From: Chondrinema litorale
GTDB taxonomy: Bacteria > Bacteroidota > Bacteroidia > Cytophagales > Flammeovirgaceae
DNA length: 64,000 nucleotides
Direction: 5' to 3'
Assembly (NCBI RefSeq): GCF_026250525.1
Contig: NZ_CP111043.1
Span: 806,001 to 870,000 of the forward strand
Part shown: piece after piece, positions 9,537 through 16,902 of the stretch
Numbering within the stretch: position 1 is the stretch's first letter
Layout: each line of letters starts with the position of its first letter
Program-made: the position numbers and the translations under genes
The notes under the pieces: generated by a model
What the model was told of the DNA's origin: nothing
What the model saw: the letters and a program-made list of their open reading frames with translations, nothing else
Database searches by the model: none

Positions 9537-10536
9537 ATTTTAAGTGGTTTTGTAGAATTCTGAATTCCAGAAATGGTGAGATTTTATCGTAGAGCACATT
9601 ATATACTGAATTTATGATGGGCAAATCCAGTTCTAACTTTTTGTTTATTTCATATATACATTTTACTGCATAATAACCTTCGGCAATCATTTCCATTTCT
9701 AGCTGAGCAGTTTTTACAGAATAACCTCGCCCAATCATATTACCAAAAGTTCTGTTTCTACTAAATTGAGAATAAGTAGTTACTAATAAATCACCTAAAT
9801 AAGCAGAAGCACTTAATTGACGCTCCATCGCATTTATTTTTTCAACAAACTTTTCAATCTCCTGCAAAGCATTCGAAACCAAAACTGCTTGAAAGTTATC
9901 ACCATAGTTTAAACCATGCGCAATTCCACAAGCGATGGCTATTATATTTTTTATTACAGCACTATACTCAACACCATATAAGTCTTTTATTGCATGTACT
10001 TTAATAAAATGGCAATCTAAAACCTCACATAAGTTTTCTGCAAATTCAATGTTTTCTGAGGCTATTGTGAGATAAGATTGCTTTTCCATTGCTACTTCTT
10101 CGGCATGGCATGGGCCAGCAATTACCGCAGTATCAGAAGAAGGTGTGCCATAATATTCTTCCATAAAATCAGAAATCAACAGATTCTCATCTGGTATCAT
10201 CCCTTTAATTGCTGAGATTACTTTTTTACCTTTAAATAATTGTGGGTCAACTCCTTTTAAAGCATCTTTTACAAAAGCGGCTGGCACTACTAAGATCAGC
10301 CAATCAGAATTTTTGATTACCTCTTCTATATTAGATACTGGCGTTACCTTATTTAGATGTATTTCTACTGCACTCAAATAAGCTGGATTATGCTTGTACG
10401 AAATAATGTGTTTTACATCATCTTCTCTACGCACCCACCAGTTTACTTTATTATCATTTGAAGTGAGAATTTTAATTAATGCTGTGGCCCAGCTACCACT
10501 ACCAAGTACACCTATTACAGGCTTCTTTTTTTCCAT
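9535..10536 (-). CDS. gpsA: glycerol-3-phosphate dehydrogenase [NAD(P)+]
   Basis: Cytoplasmic enzyme reducing dihydroxyacetone phosphate to sn-glycerol 3-phosphate for phospholipid synthesis. The 333-residue protein has the Rossmann motif GVLGSGSWATAL at residues 9-20, the VEYSAVIKNIIAIACGI segment with the catalytic lysine, and the family signature LGDLLVTTYSQFSRNRTFG. The frame continues three codons upstream to a GTG, but the ATG at 10536 (MEKKKPVIG) is closer to the family start. It lies 34 nt downstream of the ade stop on the same strand, so the two may be co-transcribed. The stop codon overlaps a strong terminator, so this is the operon end. Confidence 0.95.
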   Translation of the reverse strand: MEKKKPVIGVLGSGSWATALIKILTSNDNKVNWWVRREDDVKHIISYKHNPAYLSAVEIHLNKVTPVSNIEEVIKNSDWLILVVPAAFVKDALKGVDPQLFKGKKVISAIKGMIPDENLLISDFMEEYYGTPSSDTAVIAGPCHAEEVAMEKQSYLTIASENIEFAENLCEVLDCHFIKVHAIKDLYGVEYSAVIKNIIAIACGIAHGLNYGDNFQAVLVSNALQEIEKFVEKINAMERQLSASAYLGDLLVTTYSQFSRNRTFGNMIGRGYSVKTAQLEMEMIAEGYYAVKCIYEINKKLELDLPIINSVYNVLYDKISPFLEFRILQNHLK

Positions 10537-10570
10537 AAATTCCACAGTTTATTTTTATTATGTTATTTAG

Positions 10571-12220
10571 TTAAGCATCAACTGAAGTAAAAGAAAATTT
10601 ATCGCCATCAAAAAGACCTTTGTCAGAAAGTTTTAAAGAAGGAATTACCAATAAAGCCATAAAAGACAAACTCATAAAAGGAGCCCGTAAAGTACTCCCT
10701 AGTTTTTTAGCAAAAGCATCAATTTCTGCATACTTTTTTGCTACAGTATGCCCTTCTTCTAAACTCATTAACCCAGCAACTGGCAATGGTAACACATTAT
10801 CAGCCTCTCCATTACAAGCCGAAACACCCCCTTTACAATCTATCACCAAGTTAATCGCCTTCGTTATAGCTTCGTCACTCACACCTACTGCAACAATATT
10901 ATGCGAATCATGCGCAACACTCGAAGCTATCGCTCCTTCTTTTAATCCAAAGTTTTTAATAAATGCAATCGCTGGTTTTGCCTCATTGTATCTGTTTACT
11001 ACTACAATTTTAAGAATATCATTTTCTAAATCAGATACATACTTGCCATTTTCAACTTTTGCTTTAATAAGCTCCTTACCAGTTACAAGCTCACCGTCTT
11101 TTGGAACAATTACTTTTATCTTTTCAGCAGTAGCAGCTAATTGTAAAGATTCTGGTTGAATCGGGTTAATATTGAAATAATTAACTGCTTTCTCAGATAC
11201 TGATGGAATAAAAGACTTTCCATTTTCTGCAACCAATTCACCATCAATATAAGTTTGCAGTACTTTAAAATCTTTTAAATCTTCTACCAATATAAAATCT
11301 GCTGCATCTCCTTGTTGTAGCAATCCAACCTTTAAACCATAATGCTTTACCGGATTGATACATGCCATCTGTAAAACCTTAAACACATCATGTCCCTTTT
11401 CCACTGCTCGTTTTACTAATAGGTTAATGTGTCCAATTTCCAACTCATCTGGATGTTTATCATCTGAACAAAACATCAATTCGCTGTAATGCTCATCGAT
11501 TAATGGATGCAATGCCTCAAAATTTCTAGCTGCACTCCCCTCTCTTATAATAACCTTCATCCCATGTTTTAGTTTATGGGCTGCTTCTGCTTCTGTAAAG
11601 CACTCATGATCTGTAGAGATTCCAGCATTGATATATTTAATAGCATCTTCTCCCGAAAGTCCCGGTGCATGACCATCAACAGGTTTTCCAAGTTCTTTTG
11701 CTATTTCTATTTTTCTTAGGACTTCAGCATCTTCAAAGAGCACTCCTGGCCAGTTCATCATTTCTGCTAAATATCCTACTTCTTCTTTTTCAAGTAATAT
11801 TTTTATCTCATCAGAGTCAATTTTTGCTCCTGCAGTTTCAAAATTGGTTGCAGGCACACACGAGGGTGCTCCAAAATTATAATGAAATGGTACTCTTTTC
11901 CCATTTTCTATCATGTACAACACACCATCAACTCCCAAAACATTAGCAATTTCATGAGGGTCAGAAACTGTCCCAATTGTGCCATGAGGTACAGCCATAC
12001 GGGCAAATTCAGAGGGAATGAGCATTGAACTTTCAATATGGATGTGTGCGTCAACAAAGCCCGGCATCAGATATGGCAATGTTTCTTCATTTGAAATTTC
12101 TGTAATTTCCTCGATTTTATTACCTGAGACAGTTAGTGATACAGGATAAATTTTATGATTTACAATATCAACTAAATTTGCTTTTATACTTTTCAAATCC
12201 TTAAATTTTATTTCTAACAA
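10571..12220 (-). CDS. ade: adenine deaminase
   Basis: Deaminates adenine to hypoxanthine in purine salvage. The 549-residue amidohydrolase has the metal-binding HxH of the first strand ([13 protein letters not shown], His59 and His61), [13 protein letters not shown], and the adenine-deaminase hallmark [10 protein letters not shown] in its C-terminal domain. The length is normal for the family. The start is a TTG at 12220 ([11 protein letters not shown]): no ATG occurs in frame before the conserved N-terminal beta domain, so a rare start codon is needed. A plus-strand promoter-like element and a 20-codon ORF overlap or abut this 5' end, so antisense transcription across the start is possible. 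Confidence 0.93.
   Translation of the reverse strand: MLEIKFKDLKSIKANLVDIVNHKIYPVSLTVSGNKIEEITEISNEETLPYLMPGFVDAHIHIESSMLIPSEFARMAVPHGTIGTVSDPHEIANVLGVDGVLYMIENGKRVPFHYNFGAPSCVPATNFETAGAKIDSDEIKILLEKEEVGYLAEMMNWPGVLFEDAEVLRKIEIAKELGKPVDGHAPGLSGEDAIKYINAGISTDHECFTEAEAAHKLKHGMKVIIREGSAARNFEALHPLIDEHYSELMFCSDDKHPDELEIGHINLLVKRAVEKGHDVFKVLQMACINPVKHYGLKVGLLQQGDAADFILVEDLKDFKVLQTYIDGELVAENGKSFIPSVSEKAVNYFNINPIQPESLQLAATAEKIKVIVPKDGELVTGKELIKAKVENGKYVSDLENDILKIVVVNRYNEAKPAIAFIKNFGLKEGAIASSVAHDSHNIVAVGVSDEAITKAINLVIDCKGGVSACNGEADNVLPLPVAGLMSLEEGHTVAKKYAEIDAFAKKLGSTLRAPFMSLSFMALLVIPSLKLSDKGLFDGDKFSFTSVDA
12173..12180 (+). promoter_or_regulatory. candidate promoter of the Phe-rich minigene
   Basis: TAAATTTG is an exact TAnnTTTG match, with a TTTT stretch 18 nt upstream. 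It sits inside the 5' end of ade on the opposite strand, about 57 nt before the ATG of the 20-codon ORF. Exact matches also occur by chance in DNA this AT-rich. Confidence 0.35.
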
Positions 12221-12236
12221 TTAAATCCTTAAAACA

Positions 12237-12299
12237 ATGAAAAAGACAAACTTTACTCTAAAAACTTTCCTTTTCGGCCTTTTTGGTTTGTTCGGATAG
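12237..12299 (+). CDS. 20-residue Phe/Leu/Gly-rich peptide
   Basis: ATG-started 20-codon ORF beginning MKKTNFTLKT and ending FLFGLFGLFG. Five of the 20 residues are Phe and the last ten are only F, L and G. It has a candidate promoter about 57 nt upstream and a terminator-like hairpin 44 nt downstream, so it could be a self-contained small transcript. It could be a short hydrophobic peptide, the leader of a Phe- or Leu-responsive attenuator for the small lipoprotein gene downstream, or chance. No homologue is recognised. Confidence 0.4.
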   Translation: MKKTNFTLKTFLFGLFGLFG

Positions 12300-12342
12300 T
12301 TGATTGCTCCTGAAATTATTACCAGTTTAAAATATTATTATC

Positions 12343-12396
12343 GCAAAGTGCAGCCAAACAGATAATTCTTTATGGTTTGCACTTTTCGTTTTTTTA
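12343..12396 (+). terminator. terminator-like hairpin after the Phe-rich minigene
   Basis: The arms AAAGTGCA (12345-12352) and TGCACTTT, extended by an imperfect inner CAAAC/GTTTG pairing, enclose a short loop and are followed by CGTTTTTTT. The T run is on the plus strand only. Confidence 0.6.
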
Positions 12397-12470
12397 AATT
12401 GTTTTGGCATTTAATTCGCCTAAAGATATTTTTTATAACCTGAAATAAGAATTCAGAAATTTTTTTCGAT

Positions 12471-12596
12471 ATGCAAAAAGTCTTTCGTTTTACCGCACTA
12501 TTATTAGTTTTATTAATCAGTTTTTCTTCATGTTCAAGTAAAAGAAAAACAATAAAAAAAGGCAAACCAATTCCTTGTCCGATAAAAGATTGCTGA
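12471..12596 (+). CDS. 41-residue putative lipoprotein
   Basis: Tiny protein starting MQKVFRFTALLLVLLISF and followed by SSCSSKRK: a signal peptide with a lipobox-type end, lipidated Cys21 and Ser+1. The mature part is only 21 residues, rich in Lys, and ends PIPCPIKDC with two more cysteines. It would be an outer-membrane-anchored peptide processed by Lgt and Lsp (lgt itself lies at 14169-15071). The plus-strand context is the Phe-rich minigene upstream and a TPR lipoprotein downstream. Function is unknown. An overlapping minus-strand frame of 93 codons was judged a shadow. Its confidence rests on the signal-peptide pattern alone. Confidence 0.6.
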   Translation: MQKVFRFTALLLVLLISFSSCSSKRKTIKKGKPIPCPIKDC

Positions 12597-12610
12597 TTTT
12601 TGTCTTTTTT

Positions 12611-12660
12611 AAAACTCAAATTTAAAAAGCTAATTAGCTTTACAGCATTAATTGAGTTTT
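12611..12660 (+). terminator. nested hairpin after the 41-residue lipoprotein gene
   Basis: The outer arms AAAACTCAA (12611-12619) and TTGAGTTTT (12652-12660) enclose a perfect inner stem AAAGCTA / TAGCTTT (12626-12641). The final TTTT is short, so termination would be weak. It lies between the small lipoprotein gene and the TPR lipoprotein gene. Confidence 0.35.
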
Positions 12661-12687
12661 AAATATCAAATTTGCCAGCAAACTATT

Positions 12688-13728
12688 ATGAATAAATCTA
12701 TTCTTTGGATTGCCTTTGTATTAATCAGTTTTTTAATTTCATGCAGTTCTGATGAAGGAGAAAGAAAAGACAGCACCATCAGATTTTTTAGAAGAGGAAA
12801 ACTTGCATTAGAAAACGAAGATTATTCAGGGGCAATTCGTTACTTCGATTCTGCCATTCAAGAAGACAGCTCTTTTAGTGCTGCATGGAATAATCGGGGT
12901 GTTGCACACTTCGAACTAGATGACTTCGACCTTGCAATTAGCGATTACACTTCTGCTATTGATAATGATAGTATTTTTCTAGATGCATACTTTAACAGAG
13001 CAAATGCTTATTTCGAAATTAAGGAATACGAAAAAGCAGTTGCTGACTTAAACATTGTAGTCGAGCAGCAGAAAGATTCCGCAGTAGTTTTCACTAACAG
13101 AGGTACCATTTACCAAGCAATGGGGAAATACGACGAGGCTCTAAAAGACTTTGAGAAAGTAATTGAAATAGAGCCTGAAGATGCCACTGCCTATTTAAAC
13201 AAAGGCACTGTTTACTACTATCAACAAAAGTACGATGAAGCCGAAGTCCTTTTCAACAAATCCTTGAAAATGGATGATCAACTTGATTTTGCTTACAATA
13301 ATCTTGGCTTATTAAGTCTGCAAAAAAAAGATTATGAACAAGCAATGGAGTATTTCAATAAAGCTATAGAATTAAGACCTTCAGCGCCTTATTACCTCAA
13401 TAACAGAGGTTATACCAACCTAATGCTCAATAACTTTGAAGAGGCCCAAAAAGACATAGACAAGTCTTTGCTATATGATGGAAAAAATCCTTGGGCATTA
13501 AGAAACATTGGTATCTATTTTTACAAAAGTGAGACTGATATAAGTAAAGGTATTTCGTATTTAAAAAAGGCTTTAGAATTAAAACCAGACCTTGAACTAA
13601 TCCATTTCTACTTAGGTGATGCTTACCTAGCAGCAAATAACAAAAAACAAGCTTGCGAAGAATGGAATATATCTATAGAAAAAAGTGAAGTAGATTCTAT
13701 TGAAGAAAAAACAAAAGCATGCCAGTAG
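12688..13728 (+). CDS. TPR-repeat lipoprotein
   Basis: A 346-residue protein with a lipoprotein signal (MNKSILWIAFVLISFLISC, lipid Cys19) and then nothing but tetratricopeptide repeats, about eight to nine, with the usual 34-residue pattern (AAWNNRGVAHFELDDFDLAI, DAYFNRANAYFEIKEYEKAV, TAYLNKGTVYYYQQKYDEAE). Such proteins act as scaffolds for protein-protein contacts. This one should face the periplasm or be anchored in a membrane. The frame can be opened 12 codons earlier at a TTG, but the ATG at 12688 gives a clean signal peptide. No partner is suggested by the neighbours, and the function cannot be assigned. Confidence 0.85.
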   Translation: MNKSILWIAFVLISFLISCSSDEGERKDSTIRFFRRGKLALENEDYSGAIRYFDSAIQEDSSFSAAWNNRGVAHFELDDFDLAISDYTSAIDNDSIFLDAYFNRANAYFEIKEYEKAVADLNIVVEQQKDSAVVFTNRGTIYQAMGKYDEALKDFEKVIEIEPEDATAYLNKGTVYYYQQKYDEAEVLFNKSLKMDDQLDFAYNNLGLLSLQKKDYEQAMEYFNKAIELRPSAPYYLNNRGYTNLMLNNFEEAQKDIDKSLLYDGKNPWALRNIGIYFYKSETDISKGISYLKKALELKPDLELIHFYLGDAYLAANNKKQACEEWNISIEKSEVDSIEEKTKACQ

Positions 13729-13821
13729 CATTTATTATGCTTGCTGACATTTTATGAGCATTGTACTAGCATTTTAGTTTGCAAGCACGATGCTTTATAA
13801 ATTTATATTAAATGAAAATTA

Positions 13822-13968
13822 TTATTTGGCAAAAGCCCAAATAAACAAGCCAAGTATAGGACCTGAAGTAAATACTACTTCAACTTTAGCCTCAGCAGGC
13901 ACGAATAAACCTGCAATAATTCCCATAATTAAAATGCCGAGAACGATATAAATTACAAGCGTTTTCAT
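13822..13968 (-). CDS. 48-residue small membrane protein
   Basis: ATG-started ORF encoding MKTLVIYIVLGILIMGIIAG, then LFVPAEAKVEVVFTSG and PILGLFIWAFAK. Two hydrophobic segments (about residues 3-23 and 30-46) are joined by a short acidic linker, suggesting a double-spanning inner-membrane protein. It lies alone between the TPR lipoprotein (convergent) and the terminator of lgt. It resembles no family I can name. The hydrophobic pattern and clean start support a real gene, but there is no homology evidence. Confidence 0.55.
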   Translation of the reverse strand: MKTLVIYIVLGILIMGIIAGLFVPAEAKVEVVFTSGPILGLFIWAFAK

Positions 13969-14103
13969 TTTCACATTATTTACTAATAGTATCAAATTAA
14001 GAGGGTTAAACCCTCTACTGTTAAAACAATTTTCAACTTGAGTTAGTTTGCATAGACCTCAATTTAACACACTGTAAATCAATAATTTAAAAATTATTTG
14101 CAC

Positions 14104-14147
14104 ATAAAAAAACAGGTTTATGCTCATTATGAACATAAACCTGTTTT
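14104..14147 (-). terminator. lgt terminator
   Basis: Perfect 14-bp stem AAAACAGGTTTATG / CATAAACCTGTTTT (14109-14122 and 14134-14147). On the minus strand it is followed by seven T (14112-14106), and it lies 22 nt after the lgt stop. Confidence 0.85.
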
Positions 14148-14168
14148 ACTTAGATTTTATCTGAAATT

Positions 14169-15071
14169 TTATTCGTCTGAAGGAATTTTTGCTTTACCAG
14201 TATACACTCTATATAAAAGATAGATACCGGCAATAACTAATGGAATACTCAAAATTTGTCCCATTTTTAAAGGCAAGTCGCTTTCAAAATCTTCTTGTAC
14301 TTCTTTAAGGAATTCGTAGAAGAATCTAAGCCCAAATATTAACACTAAAAACAAACCTAGAAGAAGGCCTTCAGGCGTTTTAGCTTTCTTCCTACTCCAC
14401 AATGCCAACAAAATAAAAAAGATTATTAAACAACTAATAGACTCATATAACTGTGCCGGATGTCTTGGTACATCTCCATATTTAGGATTTATGGTAAATA
14501 CAAAACCCCAAGGTAAGTCTGTGGGCATACCCACAATCTCAGAGTTCATAAGATTACCTAAACGAATGAAGCAACCTGCTAAAGCAACAACAATCACAAT
14601 TCTATCTACAATCCATAAATAACTTTGGCCTTTCCTTTTTACCTTTTTAGCAGAAAATGAATAAGGTATCAGACCTAACAAGGTTTTAGATCTTATATCA
14701 TAATTTACATATAAATAGAGTGAAAACAGAATACCGAAAGCTGCTCCATGGCTCGCAAGACCTCCTTTCCAGATTCTCAAAATCTCCAATGGATTACTTA
14801 AATAATATTCTGGATCGTAAAACAAACAGTGCCCAAGTCTAGCTCCTAAAATAGTTGCCAATACCATATACAATGTTAGCGTTTCAACATCTTGTTCGGG
14901 TTTTCCTTCTGCTCTAAAAATTCTAATGAGGATGTATTGACCAGTTAAAAAACCTAGGGCGAACAATAATCCATACCAACGAATTGATAATGGTCCTAAT
15001 GGAAAAATTTCTGGATCAGGTCCCCAGTTGATAAAATTTAAAAAGTCAATTGCTGATAGTGTAAATGGCAT
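14169..15071 (-). CDS. lgt: prolipoprotein diacylglyceryl transferase
   Basis: Inner-membrane enzyme that attaches diacylglycerol from phosphatidylglycerol to the lipobox cysteine of prolipoproteins. The 300-residue polytopic protein carries the Lgt landmarks: IRWYGLLFALGF near the N-terminus, GARLGHCLFYDPEYY, GGLASHGAAFG, the RLGNLMNSEIVG signature and RHPAQLYESI. The ATG at 15071 is unambiguous. It is transcribed alone. A hairpin with nine T residues lies 65 nt upstream of the start on the same strand, and the only good promoter-like element is further upstream, so the gene may be controlled by a conditional terminator in its leader (inference). Confidence 0.95.
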   Translation of the reverse strand: MPFTLSAIDFLNFINWGPDPEIFPLGPLSIRWYGLLFALGFLTGQYILIRIFRAEGKPEQDVETLTLYMVLATILGARLGHCLFYDPEYYLSNPLEILRIWKGGLASHGAAFGILFSLYLYVNYDIRSKTLLGLIPYSFSAKKVKRKGQSYLWIVDRIVIVVALAGCFIRLGNLMNSEIVGMPTDLPWGFVFTINPKYGDVPRHPAQLYESISCLIIFFILLALWSRKKAKTPEGLLLGLFLVLIFGLRFFYEFLKEVQEDFESDLPLKMGQILSIPLVIAGIYLLYRVYTGKAKIPSDE

Positions 15072-15137
15072 GTTTAATTATATGAAATTTGAGGGCGTAA
15101 ATATATAATGCTTATATGTCTTATTTGAAGTAATCTC

Positions 15138-15173
15138 AAAAAAAAAGTGGCTATATCAAGAGATATATCCACT
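15138..15173 (-). terminator. intrinsic terminator in the region upstream of lgt
   Basis: On the minus strand the arms 15162-15173 and 15146-15157 pair over 12 positions with one mismatch around a 4-nt loop, followed by nine T (15146-15138). No minus-strand gene ends here. It lies between a TATATTTG element and the lgt start, so it is either an lgt attenuator or the 3' end of a small RNA of about 170 nt. Confidence 0.7.
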
Positions 15174-15311
15174 TAAGGTATCTTAATTATCAGAATAGTA
15201 AGTTGGTAATTTTTAATAGTTAGTAGATTTCCATTTTCATATTCAAAAGACTAAGGTTCGAAAACGAAGTAATAACTATGATAAATCATATCATTTATCT
15301 TTAAACATTGT

Positions 15312-15341
15312 CAAATATATAAATAATTAGACAAATTGCAA
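15312..15341 (-). promoter_or_regulatory. candidate promoter of the lgt leader / small RNA
   Basis: On the minus strand TATATTTG (15319-15312) matches TAnnTTTG exactly, with a TTG (15341-15339) 19 nt upstream as a partial -33 element. Transcription would start near 15305. No comparable element was seen between the hairpin at 15138-15173 and lgt. Confidence 0.4.
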
Positions 15342-15622
15342 TCTCTTAAAGAAATAAATTATATCATATTTCATATAAATTGCTATTTTAATTGGTAAAA
15401 ATGCAATTTTTTGAATTGTTAATTTATAAATCAACCCAAACTCAAAATTATGATTTAATCAAGTTTTCTATAAAAATTATATAAATCAAATAATATTTAT
15501 AGCGTATCATTAAATTTTCATCAACAATTGAAAAGAAATACTATGAAATAAATATAATTATCGAGCTTATTTTTAATAATTCTTTAATTAAAATATTTCT
15601 TTTTAGATTTTCGAAAAAAAAT

Positions 15623-16831
15623 ATGAAAACACAAGAAAAATTTAAGCGAAGACCAATAAATGATACATTTACCTCTCCAGACTTCTACGAGATAGATGAC
15701 CTGCTCACCGAAGAGCATAAAATGATAAGAGATAGTGTAAGGCAATTTGTACAAAAAGAAATTTTACCAATTATAGAAGACTGTTGCGAACAAGCGGTTT
15801 TCCCTAAACATTTGGTAAAAGAGTTTGGGGAGTTGGGTGCATTTGGACCTAACATACCAGAGGAATATGGAGGTGGAGGATTAGATAATATTTCTTATGG
15901 CTTAATAATGCAGGAAATTGAGAGAGGAGACTCAGGAATGCGCTCTACAGTCTCAGTTCAGAGCTCTTTGGTAATGTACCCGATATACATGTTCGGTAGT
16001 GAAGAACAAAAACAAAAGTACTTACCCAAGCTTGCAAGTGGAGAAATGCTAGGTTGTTTTGGGTTAACAGAACCAGATTTTGGCTCGAATCCAAGTGGTA
16101 TGCTCACTAATATTAAAGATGCGGGAGATCATTATATATTAAATGGCTCTAAAATGTGGATATCTAATTCGCCAGAAGCAGATATAGCAGTTGTTTGGGC
16201 CAAAAACGAAAATGGCAGAATTAAAGGGGTCATTGTAGAAAAAGGTATGGAAGGCTTTACAGCGCCTGAAATTCATGGGAAATGGTCTTTAAGAGCCAGC
16301 ATTACTGGCGAGCTTGCTTTTGATAATGTAAAAATACCTAAAGAAAATATTCTACCTGGAAAAGATGGTCTTGGAGCCCCGCTTAAATGCCTTGACTCAG
16401 CCAGATATGGCATTGCTTGGGGTGCAGTTGGTGCTGCTATGTCTTGTTATGAGACTGCCAGAAAATATGCTTCTGAAAGAATTCAGTTTGGCAAACCCAT
16501 AGCCGGATTCCAATTGGTACAAAAGAAACTTGCAGAAATGCTTACTGAAATTACAAAAGCTCAACTATTAACCTGGCGATTAGGTAAGCTCAAAAACGAA
16601 GGAAAGGCTACGACTACTCAAATCTCAATGGCTAAAAGAAACAATGTGGAAATCGCTTTAAATATAGCTAGAGAATCGCGACAGATTTTAGGAGGAATGG
16701 GTATTACCCAAGAATACCCGATTATGAGACACATGATGAATCTGGAATCTGTAATTACTTACGAAGGTACCCACGACATACACTTGCTAATTCTTGGAAA
16801 TGAAATTACAGGAATTCCTGCATTTAGTTAA
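15623..16831 (+). CDS. gcdH: acyl-CoA dehydrogenase, probably glutaryl-CoA dehydrogenase
   Basis: FAD enzyme of 402 residues. The fit to glutaryl-CoA dehydrogenase, which oxidatively decarboxylates glutaryl-CoA to crotonyl-CoA in lysine/tryptophan breakdown, rests on three features: GMRSTVSVQSSLVMYPIY (the Arg-Ser pair that binds the distal carboxylate), GCFGLTEPDFGSNPSGM, and the C-terminal ESVITYEGTHDIHLLILG with the catalytic glutamate in YEGT. The ATG at 15623 is preceded by an A-rich stretch. It is transcribed alone, facing a minus-strand gene across a terminator. An ALDH7-type semialdehyde dehydrogenase of lysine catabolism is encoded elsewhere in the window (53566-55125) but is not linked. 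Confidence 0.85.
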   Translation: MKTQEKFKRRPINDTFTSPDFYEIDDLLTEEHKMIRDSVRQFVQKEILPIIEDCCEQAVFPKHLVKEFGELGAFGPNIPEEYGGGGLDNISYGLIMQEIERGDSGMRSTVSVQSSLVMYPIYMFGSEEQKQKYLPKLASGEMLGCFGLTEPDFGSNPSGMLTNIKDAGDHYILNGSKMWISNSPEADIAVVWAKNENGRIKGVIVEKGMEGFTAPEIHGKWSLRASITGELAFDNVKIPKENILPGKDGLGAPLKCLDSARYGIAWGAVGAAMSCYETARKYASERIQFGKPIAGFQLVQKKLAEMLTEITKAQLLTWRLGKLKNEGKATTTQISMAKRNNVEIALNIARESRQILGGMGITQEYPIMRHMMNLESVITYEGTHDIHLLILGNEITGIPAFS

Positions 16832-16874
16832 ATAAAAAAGAAGCTAACTCTTGCCACTGGCTTAAGTTAGCTTC
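16832..16874 (-). terminator. terminator of the OmpL47-repeat gene
   Basis: The 10-bp perfect stem GAAGCTAACT / AGTTAGCTTC (16840-16849 and 16865-16874) is followed on the minus strand by CTTTTTTATTT. It lies in the 71-nt convergent gap between gcdH and the minus-strand gene. Confidence 0.75.
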
Positions 16875-16902
16875 ACAAAAACACCTAACTAACAAAACAA
16901 TA

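Noticed and set aside
10620..11159. A 179-codon plus-strand ORF opposite ade
   Set aside because: It lies wholly antisense to a well-conserved enzyme, has Ser/Ala/Thr-rich low-information composition, and shows no motif.
12338..12619. A 93-codon minus-strand ORF over the small lipoprotein gene
   Set aside because: Low-complexity Lys/Ile/Asn-rich product. The opposite strand carries a proper signal peptide and lipobox instead, and a terminator-like hairpin.
15240..15300. Possible tRNA-like GGTTCGAA segment at about 15254
   Set aside because: No acceptor, D or anticodon stems can be drawn, and the surroundings are AT-rich.
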